Assembly (NCBI RefSeq): GCF_050589625.1
Contig: NZ_JBNGOP010000014.1
Coordinates: 1-64,000 of the forward strand
DNA from: Pelagihabitans sp947500445
GTDB lineage: Bacteria; Bacteroidota; Bacteroidia; Flavobacteriales; Flavobacteriaceae
Reading direction: 5' to 3'
Length of the DNA: 64,000 bases
Below, one piece after another: positions 8,231-16,876 of this stretch. The translations under genes were made by a program, and so were the position numbers. How positions within the stretch are numbered: position 1 is the first letter of the stretch; the number at the start of each line of letters is the position of its first letter. The notes under the pieces are model-generated. The model was not told the origin of the DNA and searched no databases. It saw only the letters and a program-made list of their open reading frames with translations.

Positions 8231-9628
8231 ATGAGCTTTAGAACAGAAAAAGATACGATGGGCACCGTACAAGTGCCTTCCGACAAATATTGGGGGGCGC
8301 AGACCGAACGCTCTAGAATGAATTTCAAAATAGGTCCCGTTGGTTCCATGCCTTTGGAAGTGGTCTACGGCTTTGCCTACCTAAAAAAGGCAGCGGCCTA
8401 TACCAATTGTGAACTTGGTGTATTGGCCGAGGAAAAACGAGATCTTATAGCGCAAGTGTGCGATGAGATTTTGGCGGGAAAACTAGACGACCAGTTTCCG
8501 CTTGTCGTTTGGCAGACCGGATCGGGAACGCAAAGTAACATGAACGTTAACGAGGTAATCGCGAACCGGGCACATGAAATTGCCGGAAAGGTTATCGGTG
8601 AAGGGGAAAAAACCATTCAACCCAATGATGATGTGAACAAGTCACAGTCGTCCAACGACACCTTTCCCACTGGAATGCACATTGCCGCATATAAAAAAAT
8701 TATTGAAACGACCCTACCAGGCATCACCAAACTTCGCGATACCCTAGATCAAAAATCAAAAGAGTTCCAAAAAGTGGTAAAAATAGGACGTACCCATTTG
8801 ATGGATGCCACACCGCTTACCCTTGGTCAAGAGTTTTCGGGATATGTTTCCCAATTGGACCATGGCCTAAAAGCGTTACAAAACACCCTGCCCCATTTGG
8901 CGGAACTTGCTTTAGGGGGAACGGCAGTGGGTACCGGATTGAACACTCCAAAGGGTTATGATGTGCTTGTAGCAAAATACATTGCCCAATTTACCGGTCT
9001 ACCCTTCGAGACCGCGGACAATAAGTTTGAGGCACTGGCCGCTCACGATGCCATCGTTGAAAGCCATGGGGCTTTAAAACAGTTGGCGGTGTCCTTGAAC
9101 AAAATAGCCAACGATATTCGAATGATGGCTTCCGGACCAAGATCTGGAATCGGGGAAATTATCATACCCGCCAATGAACCGGGAAGTTCGATCATGCCCG
9201 GAAAAGTGAACCCCACGCAATGTGAGGCATTGACCATGGTTTGTGCCCAGGTAATGGGCAACGATGTGGCCATTACCATTGGAGGCACTCAGGGCCATTA
9301 TGAACTAAACGTTTTTAAACCCATGATGGCCGCCAATATTTTACAATCCGCCCAATTGTTAGGGGACGCCTGTACCAGTTTTGAGGTTAATTGTGCAAGA
9401 GGTATCGAGCCAAATCATGAAGTGATACAACAACTATTGAACAACTCTTTAATGTTGGTCACTGCCCTCAATACCAAAATCGGATACTACAAGGCCGCAG
9501 AAATTGCGAATACGGCACATAAAAATGGAACCACCTTACGGGAAGAAGCCGTAAATCTCGGTTATGTAAGCGAGGCCGATTACGACGCTTGGGTGAAACC
9601 GGAAGATATGGTGGGGGCTTTGAAATGA
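8231..9628 (+). CDS. fumC: Fumarate hydratase, class II
   Basis: A 465-residue fumarase of the aspartase/fumarase superfamily, full length. It interconverts fumarate and L-malate in the TCA cycle without an iron-sulfur cluster. Visible signatures are TGSGTQSNMNVNEV (about 98-111), the HPNDDVNKSQSSND-equivalent QPNDDVNKSQSSND (substrate B-site region), KIGRTHLMDATPLTLGQEF, and the superfamily loop GSSIMPGKVNP near residues 317-327. A possible -7 element TACCTTTG lies at 8202-8209 but no TTG at the right distance. It stands alone; the stop codon lies inside a 7-base tandem repeat. Confidence 0.96.
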   Translation: MSFRTEKDTMGTVQVPSDKYWGAQTERSRMNFKIGPVGSMPLEVVYGFAYLKKAAAYTNCELGVLAEEKRDLIAQVCDEILAGKLDDQFPLVVWQTGSGTQSNMNVNEVIANRAHEIAGKVIGEGEKTIQPNDDVNKSQSSNDTFPTGMHIAAYKKIIETTLPGITKLRDTLDQKSKEFQKVVKIGRTHLMDATPLTLGQEFSGYVSQLDHGLKALQNTLPHLAELALGGTAVGTGLNTPKGYDVLVAKYIAQFTGLPFETADNKFEALAAHDAIVESHGALKQLAVSLNKIANDIRMMASGPRSGIGEIIIPANEPGSSIMPGKVNPTQCEALTMVCAQVMGNDVAITIGGTQGHYELNVFKPMMAANILQSAQLLGDACTSFEVNCARGIEPNHEVIQQLLNNSLMLVTALNTKIGYYKAAEIANTAHKNGTTLREEAVNLGYVSEADYDAWVKPEDMVGALK

Positions 9629-9652
9629 GTGATGAGTGATGAGTGATGAGTG
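9625..9652 (+). repeat. Tandem repeat ATGAGTG x4 spanning the fumC stop codon
   Basis: Four perfect copies of the 7-base unit ATGAGTG from 9625 to 9652. The first copy contains the fumC TGA stop (9626-9628). Slippage here would not change FumC because the stop is in the first unit. Confidence 0.85.
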
Positions 9653-9699
9653 AAATACAAAATCTTGCGAAAACATCCGGATATTTCATTCAAGAACAT

Positions 9700-9733
9700 A
9701 AAAAAAGGGACATCGATGAAGATGTCCCTTTTT
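9700..9733. terminator. Bidirectional terminator between fumC and the coiled-coil gene
   Basis: AAAAAAGGGACATC, six-base loop, GATGTCCCTTTTT: a strong stem with an A-run on the left and T-run on the right, between the convergent fumC and the gene ending at 9761. Confidence 0.88.
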
Positions 9734-9760
9734 CCGTGTATAATGGAAAGTGTTATTTCT

Positions 9761-10648
9761 TTATTTCAAGCTAAACTTTGAGGTACCTAAAAGTTTAAGG
9801 CCATCATCATAAACGTTTACCATGTAGTTTCCTTTCTGAAACTCACTTGATGGTTTGTTGATATAGTCACAAACATCCAAGGTTTTATTCTCATAGTAAA
9901 AATTGGTTCCCTTGCTGTACGTAACGGAAGCACCGGAATCGTTTGTTTTGGCATAGCTTTCGCCCAAAACGTTTCCTTGAGGATCCAATACTTCAAGATA
10001 AAACTCCCTGTCTCCTGCTTGTGCAATGACATTGTTGGCTACAGTGAAACAGATTTTAAATTTATCGGTTCGGCTAGCCCTAGAAGTTGAAACCAGTTTA
10101 CCGCTGTTCTTTTCTTTTACCGCATCAACAGTAAACGTGGTGATGTTCAAAGCAGATCCTTTTTCGACCACATCGGCCAATTGGGTGTTCTGCACTACCA
10201 ATGAATCGTTAAAAACGGTTTGCTTTTCCAATTCAACATAGGTACTGTCGCGTTGCATAGCAATCAACGTATTCGATTGCTTTAAAGAGTCTACTTGCTT
10301 TAGAAGTTGCTCTCTTTCCGCTTTAAGAACACTAACTTGTCTTCTATATCTTGATAAAGAAGAGATATCGGCCTTCATCGTTTTCACAGAATCGATGTAC
10401 TTGGCGATGTTGTCCCTTGCAGCGACCAACTCTTCATTGGTAACGTTGCTTTCCAAAATAGCCTTGTCATATTCAGATTTAAGGCTGTTCAAGTCCTCAA
10501 CAACTTTGGTCTTTTCGTCGGTAAGTGCCGCAGTCGTTTTCTTTTTATCTTGGTAAAGACTTACGGTATAAATGATGGTACCTAATAGTACGACACCAAG
10601 CAGACCAGCCAAAACCTTTAATCCGTTGTTATTTTTTGTTTCAGTCAT
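9761..10648 (-). CDS. Membrane-anchored coiled-coil protein, unknown function
   Basis: A 295-residue protein with one N-terminal transmembrane helix (GLKVLAGLLGVVLLGTIIYTVSLY, about 9-32), a long coiled coil (about 35-150, heptads such as VSVLKAEREQLLKQVDSLKQ) and a C-terminal beta-rich domain (about 165-295) ending in FSLK. The type is common in Flavobacteriia and often mislabelled as a chromosome-partitioning protein; no ATPase or SMC motif is present. The topology (short cytoplasmic start, periplasmic coiled coil and globular end) is inferred from the charge pattern. It ends at a shared terminator with fumC. Confidence 0.75.
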   Translation of the reverse strand: MTETKNNNGLKVLAGLLGVVLLGTIIYTVSLYQDKKKTTAALTDEKTKVVEDLNSLKSEYDKAILESNVTNEELVAARDNIAKYIDSVKTMKADISSLSRYRRQVSVLKAEREQLLKQVDSLKQSNTLIAMQRDSTYVELEKQTVFNDSLVVQNTQLADVVEKGSALNITTFTVDAVKEKNSGKLVSTSRASRTDKFKICFTVANNVIAQAGDREFYLEVLDPQGNVLGESYAKTNDSGASVTYSKGTNFYYENKTLDVCDYINKPSSEFQKGNYMVNVYDDGLKLLGTSKFSLK

Positions 10649-11233
10649 AACTTTAATTATTAATTACTTTTTATTAGAATGTGTTTGTTTGTATCGCTCT
10701 ATATACGGGCAGGTTTTCCATTTAGATTTTTTCTTTCAAAAAAATTGGACGAACTGCATGTAAAAATCAATACTTATTCTTACATTAATGCTATTTTTCA
10801 CCATCATAACGGCCATCGCCAACGAAATTACCTATTTTCAAAACAATTACGGGATTGCTTTTCAATTGTTCAACATTACTTGGCTAAAAAGGTATTTCTC
10901 GGTCGGAACAAGAAATCTACTTCGGTTTGAACGCTTTAAGCGGACTATTATTGAGCACAGGGAATCCTTTTTTGTAGTTTGTATTTCGGAGGTTGTAGTT
11001 CACGCTTCCTTTAGTTCCCATTTGGCAAAAGCCATTTTGAGCTAGGAAAATTGGTCGCAGCCCGCGACATATATAGCATGAAAACAGGGCTACGATTGTT
11101 ATAGTTGGCCCTGTTCTTTGTATTGGAAAAACAATGGGAACAAACGCCATACTATTCCAGTACGGTTTGTCAACAGCAGATGTTTTACCATAAAATACCT
11201 ATTTTTATAGGATAACGGTAACGAACGTTCGAC
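10649..11233. other. Long intergenic stretch without a convincing gene
   Basis: The 585 bases between the coiled-coil gene and the metallo-beta-lactamase-fold gene hold short frames on both strands (for example plus 10788-11045 and minus 10917-11150), but none has a credible leader, composition or family resemblance. The composition is AT-rich at the left. A weak hairpin ACAGGGC/GCCCTGT with a 17-base loop followed by TCTTTG lies at 11084-11114, and a CCTATTTTTATAGG palindrome at 11198-11211. A small RNA cannot be excluded. Confidence 0.5.
11219..11231 (+). promoter_or_regulatory. Possible TetR-type operator before the MBL-fold gene
   Basis: CGAACGTTCG, a perfect 10-base palindrome (11222-11231), three bases before the start codon at 11234. 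The 12 bases TAACGAACGTTC (11219-11230) recur identically just before the tetR gene at 34220-34231. Confidence 0.5.
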
Positions 11234-12025
11234 ATGAGAATTTCCTTTTTACTGATTAGTAGTATCCTGCCATTCGTATTGGCCTGTAAAGAAAAAACCG
11301 AGAAAAATGATACTGCTACGACCAACAACATGGAAAAAGTATCGGACACTGCGAAATCTATTACAATTGTTCCCATTTCGCACGCAACTATGGTACTCGA
11401 ATGGAACGGAACTACTATTTACGTCGATCCAGTAGGAGGTGCCGAAGCATTTACCGGTCAAAAGGGGCCCGATTTAATACTGATAACCGATATTCATGGA
11501 GATCACTTTGATCTTGCTACACTACAAGCTTTAAATACCGCTAAAGCAAAACTAATGATGCCACAAGCGGTGGCCGACAAGATGCCGGATTCGTTTACCC
11601 CACAGATCGATGTGATGGACAATGGGGATGAAAAAGAACGGTACGAAATTGTAGTCACGGCGATGCCTATGTACAATTTAAGGGAAGAAGCATTGGCCTT
11701 CCATACCAAAGGAAGGGGAAACGGTTATGTACTGACAATGGGCGATAAACGGCTCTACATTTCTGGAGATACCGAAGACATCCCCGAAATGAGGGCTTTG
11801 CAGGACATCGACAAGGCTTTTGTCTGCATGAATTTGCCTTATACCATGACGGTGTCCAAGGCTGCCGATGCCGTATTGCAGTTTGCGCCAAAAGAAGTGT
11901 ATCCTTACCATTATAGGGGAAAACCCGATGTAAGTGACGTATCCGAATTTAAGCAAATCGTTTCCGAAGGGAATACCGATATTAAAGTAGTGCAACTGGA
12001 TTGGTATCCGAACGACCCCTTCTAG
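11234..12025 (+). CDS. Metallo-beta-lactamase-fold lipoprotein (UlaG-like)
   Basis: A 263-residue protein with a lipoprotein signal (LLISSILPFVLAC, lipid Cys at about residue 18), a short Thr/Lys-rich linker, and an MBL-fold hydrolase domain (about 43-263) of the UlaG-like group. The metal motif reads ITDIHGDHFD at about 83-92, that is D-x-H-x-D-H rather than H-x-H-x-D-H, a variant seen in a subgroup; further ligands are in GDTED (about 178) and in YPYHYRG near 222. The substrate is unknown. It ends one base before the stop of the convergent ettA, leaving no room for a terminator. A perfect palindrome just before the start suggests repressor control. Confidence 0.82.
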   Translation: MRISFLLISSILPFVLACKEKTEKNDTATTNNMEKVSDTAKSITIVPISHATMVLEWNGTTIYVDPVGGAEAFTGQKGPDLILITDIHGDHFDLATLQALNTAKAKLMMPQAVADKMPDSFTPQIDVMDNGDEKERYEIVVTAMPMYNLREEALAFHTKGRGNGYVLTMGDKRLYISGDTEDIPEMRALQDIDKAFVCMNLPYTMTVSKAADAVLQFAPKEVYPYHYRGKPDVSDVSEFKQIVSEGNTDIKVVQLDWYPNDPF

Positions 12026-12026
12026 G

Positions 12027-13718
12027 TCAACGAATCAATTTTTTGTATTTGATTCTTTTGGGCATTAAATCGCCTCCCAGGCGCTTCTTTTTATTTTCCT
12101 CGTAATCCGAAAATGATCCTTCAAAAAAGTATACCTGAGAATCTCCTTCGAAGGCCAGTATATGCGTACAAATACGATCTAAAAACCATCTGTCGTGCGA
12201 AATAACCACGGCACATCCTGCAAAATTTTCCAACCCTTCTTCCAACGCCCTTAGGGTATTTACATCCAGATCGTTGGTAGGTTCGTCCAAGAGCAGCACG
12301 TTTCCCTCCTCTTTTAAGGTCATGGCCAAATGAAGCCTGTTCCGTTCACCTCCTGAAAGCATTCGCACTTTTTTATTCTGCTCGCTTCCGGAAAAATTAA
12401 AACGGCTCAGATACGCCCTTGAATTTACTTGTCTTCCTCCCATCATCACAAGTTCCTGTTCATCGCTAAAATTTTGCCAAATGGTTTTCTCCGGATCGAT
12501 ATTGGAATGACTTTGGTCCACATAGGCGATTTTTGCCGTATCGCCTACCTGAAAGGCCCCATCATCCGGCGTTTCCTCTCCCATAATCATCCTAAAGATG
12601 GTGGTTTTTCCGGCCCCATTAGGACCGATAACCCCCACAATACCGGCCTGCGGAAGGTTAAAGCTCAATTTTTCATAGAGCAACTTATCCCCGTAGGCCT
12701 TGCTAACGTCATTTGCTTCGATCACATTGGTACCCAATCGCGGTCCGTTCGGGATGTAGATCTCCAGTTTCTCGTCCAACTGCTTTTGATCTTGACTCAA
12801 CAGTTTATCATAATTCTTCAAACGGGCCTTTTGTTTGGTCTGCCTTCCCTTAGCACCTTGGCGGACCCATTCCAATTCCCGTTCCAATGTTTTTTGTCTT
12901 TTGGAAGCACTTTTACTTTCCTGAGCCAATCGTTTTGCTTTTTGATCTAACCAACTGGAATAATTGCCTTTCCAGGGAATACCTTCTCCCCTATCCAACT
13001 CCAATATCCACCCGGCAACATTGTCCAGAAAGTAACGGTCGTGCGTTACGGCGATTACGGTTCCTTTATATCCCGCCAAATGATGTTCCAGCCAATGTAC
13101 GGATTCGGCATCCAAATGGTTGGTAGGTTCGTCCAGTAAAAGTATCTCAGGTTCCTGTAGCAGCAATCTGCACAAGGCTACCCTACGCCGCTCCCCTCCC
13201 GACAATACGGCAATTTTTTTATCGGGTTCCGGAGTACGCAATGCGTCCATGGCAATCTCTAGCTTTGTATCAAGCTCCCATGCATTGGAGGCATCTATTT
13301 GATCCTGTAGGGCCGCTTGCTTATCCATAAGCTTTTGCATCTTATCGGCATCTTCATAAACCTCCGGTAAGGCAAACATATCATTGATCTTGTTGTATTC
13401 GTCCAGTATGGCGACAGTTTCGGCAACACCTTCCTTTACAATCTCCAAAACTGTTTTTTCTGCATCCAATTGCGGTTCTTGCTCCAAGTACCCAACGCGA
13501 TAGCCCGGTGAAAAAACAACGTCGCCCTGATAGTTTTTATCTTGCCCGGCTATGATTTTCAATAAGGTAGATTTACCGGAACCGTTCAATCCTAAAATTC
13601 CGATTTTAGCTCCATAGAAAAAACTGAGGTATATGTTCTTTAGAACCGGAGTATTGGCATTTTTATAGGTCTTACTGACCCCTGACATGGAAAAAATGAC
13701 TTTTTTATCGTCGCTCAT
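12027..13718 (-). CDS. ettA: Energy-dependent translational throttle protein, ABC-F ATPase
   Basis: A 563-residue ABC-F protein that binds the ribosomal E site and gates the first elongation step according to ATP/ADP. Two nucleotide-binding domains: Walker A GLNGSGKST (about 41-49) with signature LSGGERRRVAL (about 168), and Walker A GPNGAGKT (about 358) with LSGGERNRLHL. The inserted arm and the positively charged P-site tRNA interaction linker (EWVRQGAKGRQTKQKARL) lie between them. I chose the start at 13718 (MSDDKKVIFSM), which matches EttA family starts; the frame stays open 19 codons further upstream. The C-terminus ends in a basic KRIKYKKL tail. Confidence 0.93.
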   Translation of the reverse strand: MSDDKKVIFSMSGVSKTYKNANTPVLKNIYLSFFYGAKIGILGLNGSGKSTLLKIIAGQDKNYQGDVVFSPGYRVGYLEQEPQLDAEKTVLEIVKEGVAETVAILDEYNKINDMFALPEVYEDADKMQKLMDKQAALQDQIDASNAWELDTKLEIAMDALRTPEPDKKIAVLSGGERRRVALCRLLLQEPEILLLDEPTNHLDAESVHWLEHHLAGYKGTVIAVTHDRYFLDNVAGWILELDRGEGIPWKGNYSSWLDQKAKRLAQESKSASKRQKTLERELEWVRQGAKGRQTKQKARLKNYDKLLSQDQKQLDEKLEIYIPNGPRLGTNVIEANDVSKAYGDKLLYEKLSFNLPQAGIVGVIGPNGAGKTTIFRMIMGEETPDDGAFQVGDTAKIAYVDQSHSNIDPEKTIWQNFSDEQELVMMGGRQVNSRAYLSRFNFSGSEQNKKVRMLSGGERNRLHLAMTLKEEGNVLLLDEPTNDLDVNTLRALEEGLENFAGCAVVISHDRWFLDRICTHILAFEGDSQVYFFEGSFSDYEENKKKRLGGDLMPKRIKYKKLIR

Positions 13719-13846
13719 CTGTTGTACTGTATTTAAAATTGAAGACTTTACTCTTGTGTTACATCCTCTCGGCAATATCCTTAAAAGCTATGGACATTAC
13801 TCGAAAGAACGTATTGAAACGGACATTAATAAGAATCCCGTGATTT

Positions 13847-14029
13847 TTAAACCCGCCCCTTTAAGGCATTAAACACCCAGGCTATGGCAAAAAAACCGAT
13901 ACCTACGGAGGCAAATCCCCATCCTGCAACATCATCATATCGGAAAGCGCCCAAGGCAATAAGGGCCAAGCCTACAAAAATCATGATAAATGTGGCCCAT
14001 GCGAGCACCGTATTTTTATTCATTCCCAT
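13847..14029 (-). CDS. CAL67264-type 60-residue membrane protein
   Basis: A 60-residue protein with two transmembrane helices (about 8-28, WATFIMIFVGLALIALGAF, and 36-55, GFASVGIGFFAIAWVFNAL) joined by a short DDVAGW loop, and a basic C-terminus. This matches a small flavobacterial family named after a Gramella locus; function unknown. The start could be M1 or M3 (MNKNTV). It lies upstream of ettA on the same strand with a 128-base gap, so co-transcription is possible but not shown. Confidence 0.8.
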   Translation of the reverse strand: MGMNKNTVLAWATFIMIFVGLALIALGAFRYDDVAGWGFASVGIGFFAIAWVFNALKGRV

Positions 14030-14110
14030 TTTTAGCGTGGTTTTCTTGGTTTGGTAGTAGTTTCAAATATCGCAAATTTTGCGGTAACGGTCCTAGTAAT
14101 TCTACAACTT

Positions 14111-15094
14111 TCATTTTTCAAAGGGGAAAACGATATTCGATTGTTGCCGGACCGTATCCAAGAGGGTAATGAGGTCTAGGCTGTTCGCATGGCACCATTG
14201 TTCGCTTTCCAATTGCCCCGATTGAAGACAGGAATGTACCTCGTTGATTTCATGGGAATATCCCTTTCCCGTAGTAGGCAACCCATATTCTTTGGTGACG
14301 CCGTCCATAATCACCGAAAAACCTTGGGTTTCGTGCCATCTGGAATCGATAAATATCGTTCCTCCCGTTCCCTGTATCTCGGCACGCATTTCCGAATTTG
14401 AAGTGAGTCCGCTGTACAATAGGGCCTTTGTGTTTCCATAATCGAAGAGCATTGCGGCCTGTACCTCTGCCCCGGTATGGTGAATGTTTACCGAAGACTG
14501 GATGTTTTTTGGTTTTCCCAACAACAGATAACTCAAAAAAATAGGATAGATCCCAATATCCAAAAGCGACCCCCCGGCCAGTTCCGGGTTCAATAGCCTT
14601 CCTTCTTCCCCTTTATCCAAGCCATAAAACGCAAAATCGGCATGTAGGTATCCGATTTCCCCTATTTTTTTGGCATCGACCAATTGTTTTATTTTTTGAA
14701 TGGAAGGGTTAAATCGAGTCCAGAGCGCTTCCATCAAAAAAACACCATTCTTTTTTGCACAGGCGATCATTCGTTCCACTTGCGAACGGTTGATGCCCAG
14801 CGGTTTTTCGCAAAGGACGTGCTTGCCTTGCTCCATAGCCTTTAGGGCCCACATTTCGTGCCCGGTATGTGGAGTCGCGATATACACCACATCAATAGTG
14901 TCCGACGCCAACATGGCATCATAATCATCGAATACATACGGGGCATCGTAGGTTTCGGCGAACGCTGTCGCACGCTCCATACTTCTTGAGGCGACCGCGT
15001 TCAAAACACCCGTTTCCACCAACTCCAGATCACCTGCAAAACTATGGGCTATCTTTCCCGGCCCCAGTATTCCCCAACGTATCAATGTTCTCAT
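14111..15094 (-). CDS. Gfo/Idh/MocA-family NAD(P)-dependent oxidoreductase
   Basis: A 327-residue dehydrogenase. The N-terminal Rossmann domain begins IRWGILGPGKIAHSF (GxGxxA form), continues through VASRSMERATAFAE and ends with the family hallmark CEKPLGIN near residues 93-100; the C-terminal alpha/beta domain contains the GGSLLDIGIYPI block with the catalytic-site Asp/His region. Substrates in this family are usually sugars, inositols or their derivatives (trans-dihydrodiol-like members also occur); nothing in the neighbourhood indicates which. I preferred the start at 15094 (MRTLIRWGIL) over an open seven-codon extension. It is divergent from the acyl-CoA carboxylase gene. Confidence 0.87.
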   Translation of the reverse strand: MRTLIRWGILGPGKIAHSFAGDLELVETGVLNAVASRSMERATAFAETYDAPYVFDDYDAMLASDTIDVVYIATPHTGHEMWALKAMEQGKHVLCEKPLGINRSQVERMIACAKKNGVFLMEALWTRFNPSIQKIKQLVDAKKIGEIGYLHADFAFYGLDKGEEGRLLNPELAGGSLLDIGIYPIFLSYLLLGKPKNIQSSVNIHHTGAEVQAAMLFDYGNTKALLYSGLTSNSEMRAEIQGTGGTIFIDSRWHETQGFSVIMDGVTKEYGLPTTGKGYSHEINEVHSCLQSGQLESEQWCHANSLDLITLLDTVRQQSNIVFPFEK

Positions 15095-15162
15095 ATCGCT
15101 CTCAAATTTCACCAAATGTAATGAATTTTAGTCCGTATCTTTATTGCGTAAAAGAAAGCTAG

Positions 15163-16791
15163 ATGGACCTTAAATTCAATAAAAACGAAGATCATAACAA
15201 GCTCTTGTTATCGGACCTGAAACGCCGATTGGCCAAAGTAGCCCTAGGCGGTGGTACCGCACGCTTGGAAAAGCAACGCGCCAGCGGAAAGTTGACCGCA
15301 CGGGAAAGAATCGATTATTTATTGGACGAGGATAGCGACCGTATCGAAATTGCGGCTTTTGCAGGGGACGGCATGTATGCCGAACATGGTGGGTGTCCTT
15401 CTGGAGGAGTGGTAATTAAAATCGGTTATGTAAAAGGAAAACAATGTATCGTAGTAGCCAACGACGCTACCGTAAAAGCAGGGGCATGGTTTCCGATTAC
15501 GGGAAAGAAAAACCTGCGGGCTCAGGAAATTGCCATGGAAAACCGTCTACCCATAATTTATTTGGTGGATAGCGCCGGCGTGTATTTACCGATGCAGGAC
15601 GAAATTTTCCCGGATAAGGAACATTTCGGCCGTATTTTCAGAAACAACGCGCGAATGAGCAGTATGGGCATTACCCAAATTGCAGCGGTCATGGGAAGTT
15701 GTGTGGCCGGTGGAGCCTACCTCCCGATAATGAGCGATGAAGCCTTGATCGTTGATAAGACCGGTAGTATTTTTTTGGCAGGAAGTTATTTGGTAAAAGC
15801 GGCCATTGGGGAAACCATAGACAACGAAACATTGGGTGGTGCCGATACCCATTGTGAAATCAGTGGCGTAACCGATTATAAGGCCAAGGACGATAAACAC
15901 GCCTTGGACACCATTAAAAACATTATGGACAAGATCGGTAGTTTTGATAAGGCTGGTTTTAACCGATCCAAACCTAAAAAACCGCTAGGGAACCAAGAGG
16001 ATATTTACGGTATTCTTCCGGCTTCACGAGCCGACCAGTACGATATGCTGACCTTGATCGAACGTTTGGTAGACGGTTCCGAATTTGAACAATACAAGGC
16101 CGACTACGGAAAAACCATACTTACGGGCTACGCCCGTATCGACGGTTGGGCAGTAGGTATCGTGGCCAATCAGCGAAAAGTAGTAAAGACGGCAAAAGGC
16201 GAAATGCAGTTCGGTGGGGTCATCTACTCCGATTCTGCCGATAAGGCCACCCGTTTTATAGCCAATTGCAACCAAAAGAAAATTCCTCTTGTGTTTTTAC
16301 AGGATGTGACCGGATTTATGGTCGGCAGCAAAAGTGAGCACGGCGGAATCATAAAAGACGGGGCAAAACTCGTTAATGCCGTAAGCAACTCGGTAGTTCC
16401 CAAGTTTACCGTAGTTATCGGAAACAGTTATGGCGCCGGTAATTATGCCATGTGCGGAAAGGCATATGACCCTAGATTGATCGTAGCCTGGCCAAGTGCC
16501 GAACTGGCGGTGATGAGCGGAAATTCCGCAGCGAAAGTACTCCTGCAGATCGAAAAGTCGTCGTTAAAGAAAAAAGGCGAAGAAATTACTCCTGCCAAAG
16601 AAAAAGCGTTGTTCGATAACATAAAAAAACGCTACGATAATCAAATTTCACCCTATTATGCCGCCTCCCGCATTTGGACGGACGCGATAATAAATCCATT
16701 GGAAACCCGAAAATGGATCTCTATGGGAATCGAAGCAGCGGACCACGCCCCTATCGAGATTCCTTTTAACTTAGGAGTGCTTCAGGTATGA
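15163..16791 (+). CDS. Acyl-CoA carboxylase, carboxyltransferase (beta) subunit
   Basis: A 542-residue biotin-dependent carboxyltransferase of the propionyl-/methylcrotonyl-CoA carboxylase beta type (MccB/PccB length range 510-550). It transfers a carboxyl group from carboxybiotin to an acyl-CoA. N-terminal crotonase-like half: ASGKLTARERIDYLLD and GGGSCVAGGAYLP-like GSCVAGGAYLPIMSDE with the oxyanion glycines; C-terminal half: FLQDVTGFMVG, then GNSYGAGNYAMCGKAYDP and PSAELAVMSG. The HCEISGVTDYKAKDDKHAL block and total length favour the methylcrotonyl-CoA type, thus leucine degradation. No biotin carboxylase/carrier subunit lies alongside, which is usual in Flavobacteriia. A possible -7 element TATCTTTA is at 15136-15143. 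Confidence 0.9.
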   Translation: MDLKFNKNEDHNKLLLSDLKRRLAKVALGGGTARLEKQRASGKLTARERIDYLLDEDSDRIEIAAFAGDGMYAEHGGCPSGGVVIKIGYVKGKQCIVVANDATVKAGAWFPITGKKNLRAQEIAMENRLPIIYLVDSAGVYLPMQDEIFPDKEHFGRIFRNNARMSSMGITQIAAVMGSCVAGGAYLPIMSDEALIVDKTGSIFLAGSYLVKAAIGETIDNETLGGADTHCEISGVTDYKAKDDKHALDTIKNIMDKIGSFDKAGFNRSKPKKPLGNQEDIYGILPASRADQYDMLTLIERLVDGSEFEQYKADYGKTILTGYARIDGWAVGIVANQRKVVKTAKGEMQFGGVIYSDSADKATRFIANCNQKKIPLVFLQDVTGFMVGSKSEHGGIIKDGAKLVNAVSNSVVPKFTVVIGNSYGAGNYAMCGKAYDPRLIVAWPSAELAVMSGNSAAKVLLQIEKSSLKKKGEEITPAKEKALFDNIKKRYDNQISPYYAASRIWTDAIINPLETRKWISMGIEAADHAPIEIPFNLGVLQV

Positions 16792-16876
16792 TATACCTTG
16801 TTTGTTCCAATTTCCATTCCAATCTATTAGGAGTATATTAAAACAGTATTAAAACGTTAGGCCTCCTTAACGCTAA

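Noticed and set aside
10788..11045. 85-codon plus-strand frame in the long intergenic region
   Set aside because: Unnatural composition, no leader, and no similarity that I recognise.
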